From Desulforudis sp. (lineage in GTDB: Bacteria; Bacillota; Desulfotomaculia; Desulfotomaculales; Desulforudaceae), in assembly GCA_003604975.1 (NCBI GenBank), contig QZIR01000074.1, positions 124,001 through 188,000 on the forward strand: a DNA stretch of 64,000 nt, in the 5' to 3' direction. Shown here piece by piece: positions 62,924-64,000 of this stretch; position 1 is the first letter of the stretch, and the number at the start of each line of letters is the position of its first letter. The translations under genes and the position numbers were made by a program. Under the pieces are notes generated by a model that ran no database searches, was not told where the DNA came from, and was given only the letters and a program-made list of their open reading frames with translations.

Positions 62924-62998
62924 AAGAAAACCCCCTGAATTTCATCATATTAGTTGAAAGGCTTGAACAGAAATCCGTGCACTGAACTAATCCAGGGG
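62924..62998 (-). terminator. Terminator between the amidase gene and murI
   Basis: CCCCTG/CAGGGG (62932-62937 with 62993-62998) encloses ATTAGTT/AACTAAT (62949-62955 with 62985-62991); GTTTTCTT follows on the minus strand. It separates the amidase gene from murI. The 62999-63139 remainder shows nothing further. Confidence 0.55.
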
Positions 62999-63139
62999 AA
63001 AAGAACAAAACAATATTCAATTCTACCCAATAGAGCGTAATCCTCTGCGCGTCCTGCTGGCTATTCATGACAACAGGATATGCGTTCGGAGATAACCGTG
63101 CTCAAGAACCCTTCGAGGAATTAGGTGGTACTACTGGTA

Positions 63140-64000
63140 CTAATGTGCATAGTAGGCCTTGATGCCATCAACTATCGCGAGGGCCGTTCTGCTCCTGAAC
63201 CAGTCCTGGGCCAGGAGCCGCTCCTCTTCATAGTTGGAGACAAAGGCCGTTTCGACCAGAGCGCCAGGCATATCCAGGTTCTTTAACACCAGAAACTGAC
63301 GGTCAAATATCCCAAGGTCTTTGCGTCCTAGTTCGCGAACCAGGCTGCCCTGCAGAGCGCGGGCCAGCTTGGAACACTCGATGTGGTTGTCGGGGTGAGA
63401 GTGATAGTACACACTGGTCCCCTCTTTGGATCGGTTCGGATTGGCATTGGCGTGAATACTTACGAAAAGGTCGGCCTGATTCTGGTTAGCGATTCGACTG
63501 CGTCTCTCCAGGTCTTCGGCCACCGTCTGACCTAACCGTACGTCCGTGGTCCTGGTCAAAATGACCTCCACACCCTCTTCACGCAGCAAGCGGGCAGTCT
63601 CCATTGCGACAGGTAAGTTGAAGTCCTTTTCCCTGAGCCCGGTCGGACCGATCGCACCGGGGTCGGCCCCCCCGTGACCAGGATCAAGCACAATAACCCG
63701 ATCCTGGAGGATGTCCTTTACCGTCCACAACTCTACCTTCAGGGATCTCCGGTCCGGGGCCACTTCAACCCGGTGCCGGGTAAAGCCCAACCCCTGCACG
63801 AAATCACACACCACACGTCCGGCGGACGTATCGGACTGCCAGCCGGTCCGCACCTGACTGACCGTTTGAGAACGGACTGAGATACCCGAAGGCAAGTCTA
63901 CAGCGGCGACACCATACAGATCAATCACCAGGCGGTCAGGCTGCCTTAGGGTGAAGGTCTGGTATTCGAAAGCAACCGGTGATTTGATCAGGATCTGGGT
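63140..64000 (-). CDS. N-acetylmuramoyl-L-alanine amidase with AMIN domain (partial, 5' end outside window)
   Basis: The visible 286 residues comprise the end of an AMIN domain (QPDRLVIDLYGVAAVDLPSG) and a complete Amidase_3 catalytic domain. Zinc and catalytic residues are in VIVLDPGHGGADPGA, REKDFNL, FVSIHANANPN and GALVETAFVSN. It cleaves the amide between MurNAc and the stem peptide. The frame stays open to base 64000, and an internal GTG at 63928 is inside the AMIN domain, so the start is outside the window. Confidence 0.92.
   Translation of the reverse strand, partial: TQILIKSPVAFEYQTFTLRQPDRLVIDLYGVAAVDLPSGISVRSQTVSQVRTGWQSDTSAGRVVCDFVQGLGFTRHRVEVAPDRRSLKVELWTVKDILQDRVIVLDPGHGGADPGAIGPTGLREKDFNLPVAMETARLLREEGVEVILTRTTDVRLGQTVAEDLERRSRIANQNQADLFVSIHANANPNRSKEGTSVYYHSHPDNHIECSKLARALQGSLVRELGRKDLGIFDRQFLVLKNLDMPGALVETAFVSNYEEERLLAQDWFRSRTALAIVDGIKAYYAH

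Overview
The window looks like core chromosome of a GC-rich, endospore-forming Clostridia-type Firmicute, most like the Desulfotomaculum/Pelotomaculum/Desulforudis group (Peptococcaceae). This placement is inferred from gene content and order, not from a marker search. The pointers are sporulation genes (spoVD, spoIVFA/spoIVFB, lonB) together with a complete mre/min rod-shape cluster that includes MinE, the TIGR03960/TIGR03936 radical-SAM pair, frequent TTG/GTG starts behind strong GGAGG sites, and tRNA genes with encoded CCA ends. No rRNA, CRISPR array, prophage or intact insertion sequence was seen.

Most genes lie on the minus strand, so regions are described in coordinate order. 1-6900 is the head of the division and cell-wall (dcw) cluster: mraZ, rsmH, ftsL, spoVD, murE and murF (cut by the window edge), preceded by MraZ-type repeats. 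6953-7342 has no gene but can fold into a long rod-like RNA ending in overlapping anti-terminator and terminator hairpins. 7343-13100 holds a MetE-like protein, L27, L21, RNase G and the radical-SAM pair. 13100-16920 has spoIVFB/spoIVFA, a frameshifted methyltransferase and rodA. 17038-24710 is minE-minD-minC(short)-PBP2-mreD-mreC-mreB-radC-maf-DUF4321. 24788-31585 has a RidA protein, two tandem cation exchangers, folC and valS. 33325-41126 is a protein quality-control block: lon, lonB, clpX, clpP and tig.

Between 31767 and 46270 several units run on the plus strand: an orphan periplasmic-binding-like protein, TrmI, a Crp/Fnr regulator, then a four-gene unit (small membrane protein, UPF0324 transporter, universal stress protein, SRPBCC protein with a membrane tail), and tRNA-His, -Gln and -Lys. 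46314-55125 is the most accessory-looking part: a PAS-GGDEF cyclase, two very small ORFs, AT-rich gene-poor DNA, an orphan DNA methyltransferase with permuted motif order, tRNA-Leu, and a cassette of WYL regulator, unknown 94-aa protein, LRV-repeat protein, MoxR ATPase and metallopeptidase/VWA protein. I rate this cassette as the best candidate for an uncharacterised system.

55377-58391 carries an ABC-2 exporter, a YkvI-like membrane protein and a small membrane protein. 58503-64000 has tRNA-Arg and tRNA-Gly with duplicated flanking repeats, then xtp, rph, a metallo-beta-lactamase-fold protein, an orphan HgdB-like protein, murI and a partial cell-wall amidase.

All functions were assigned by reading motifs. 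No database search was possible.
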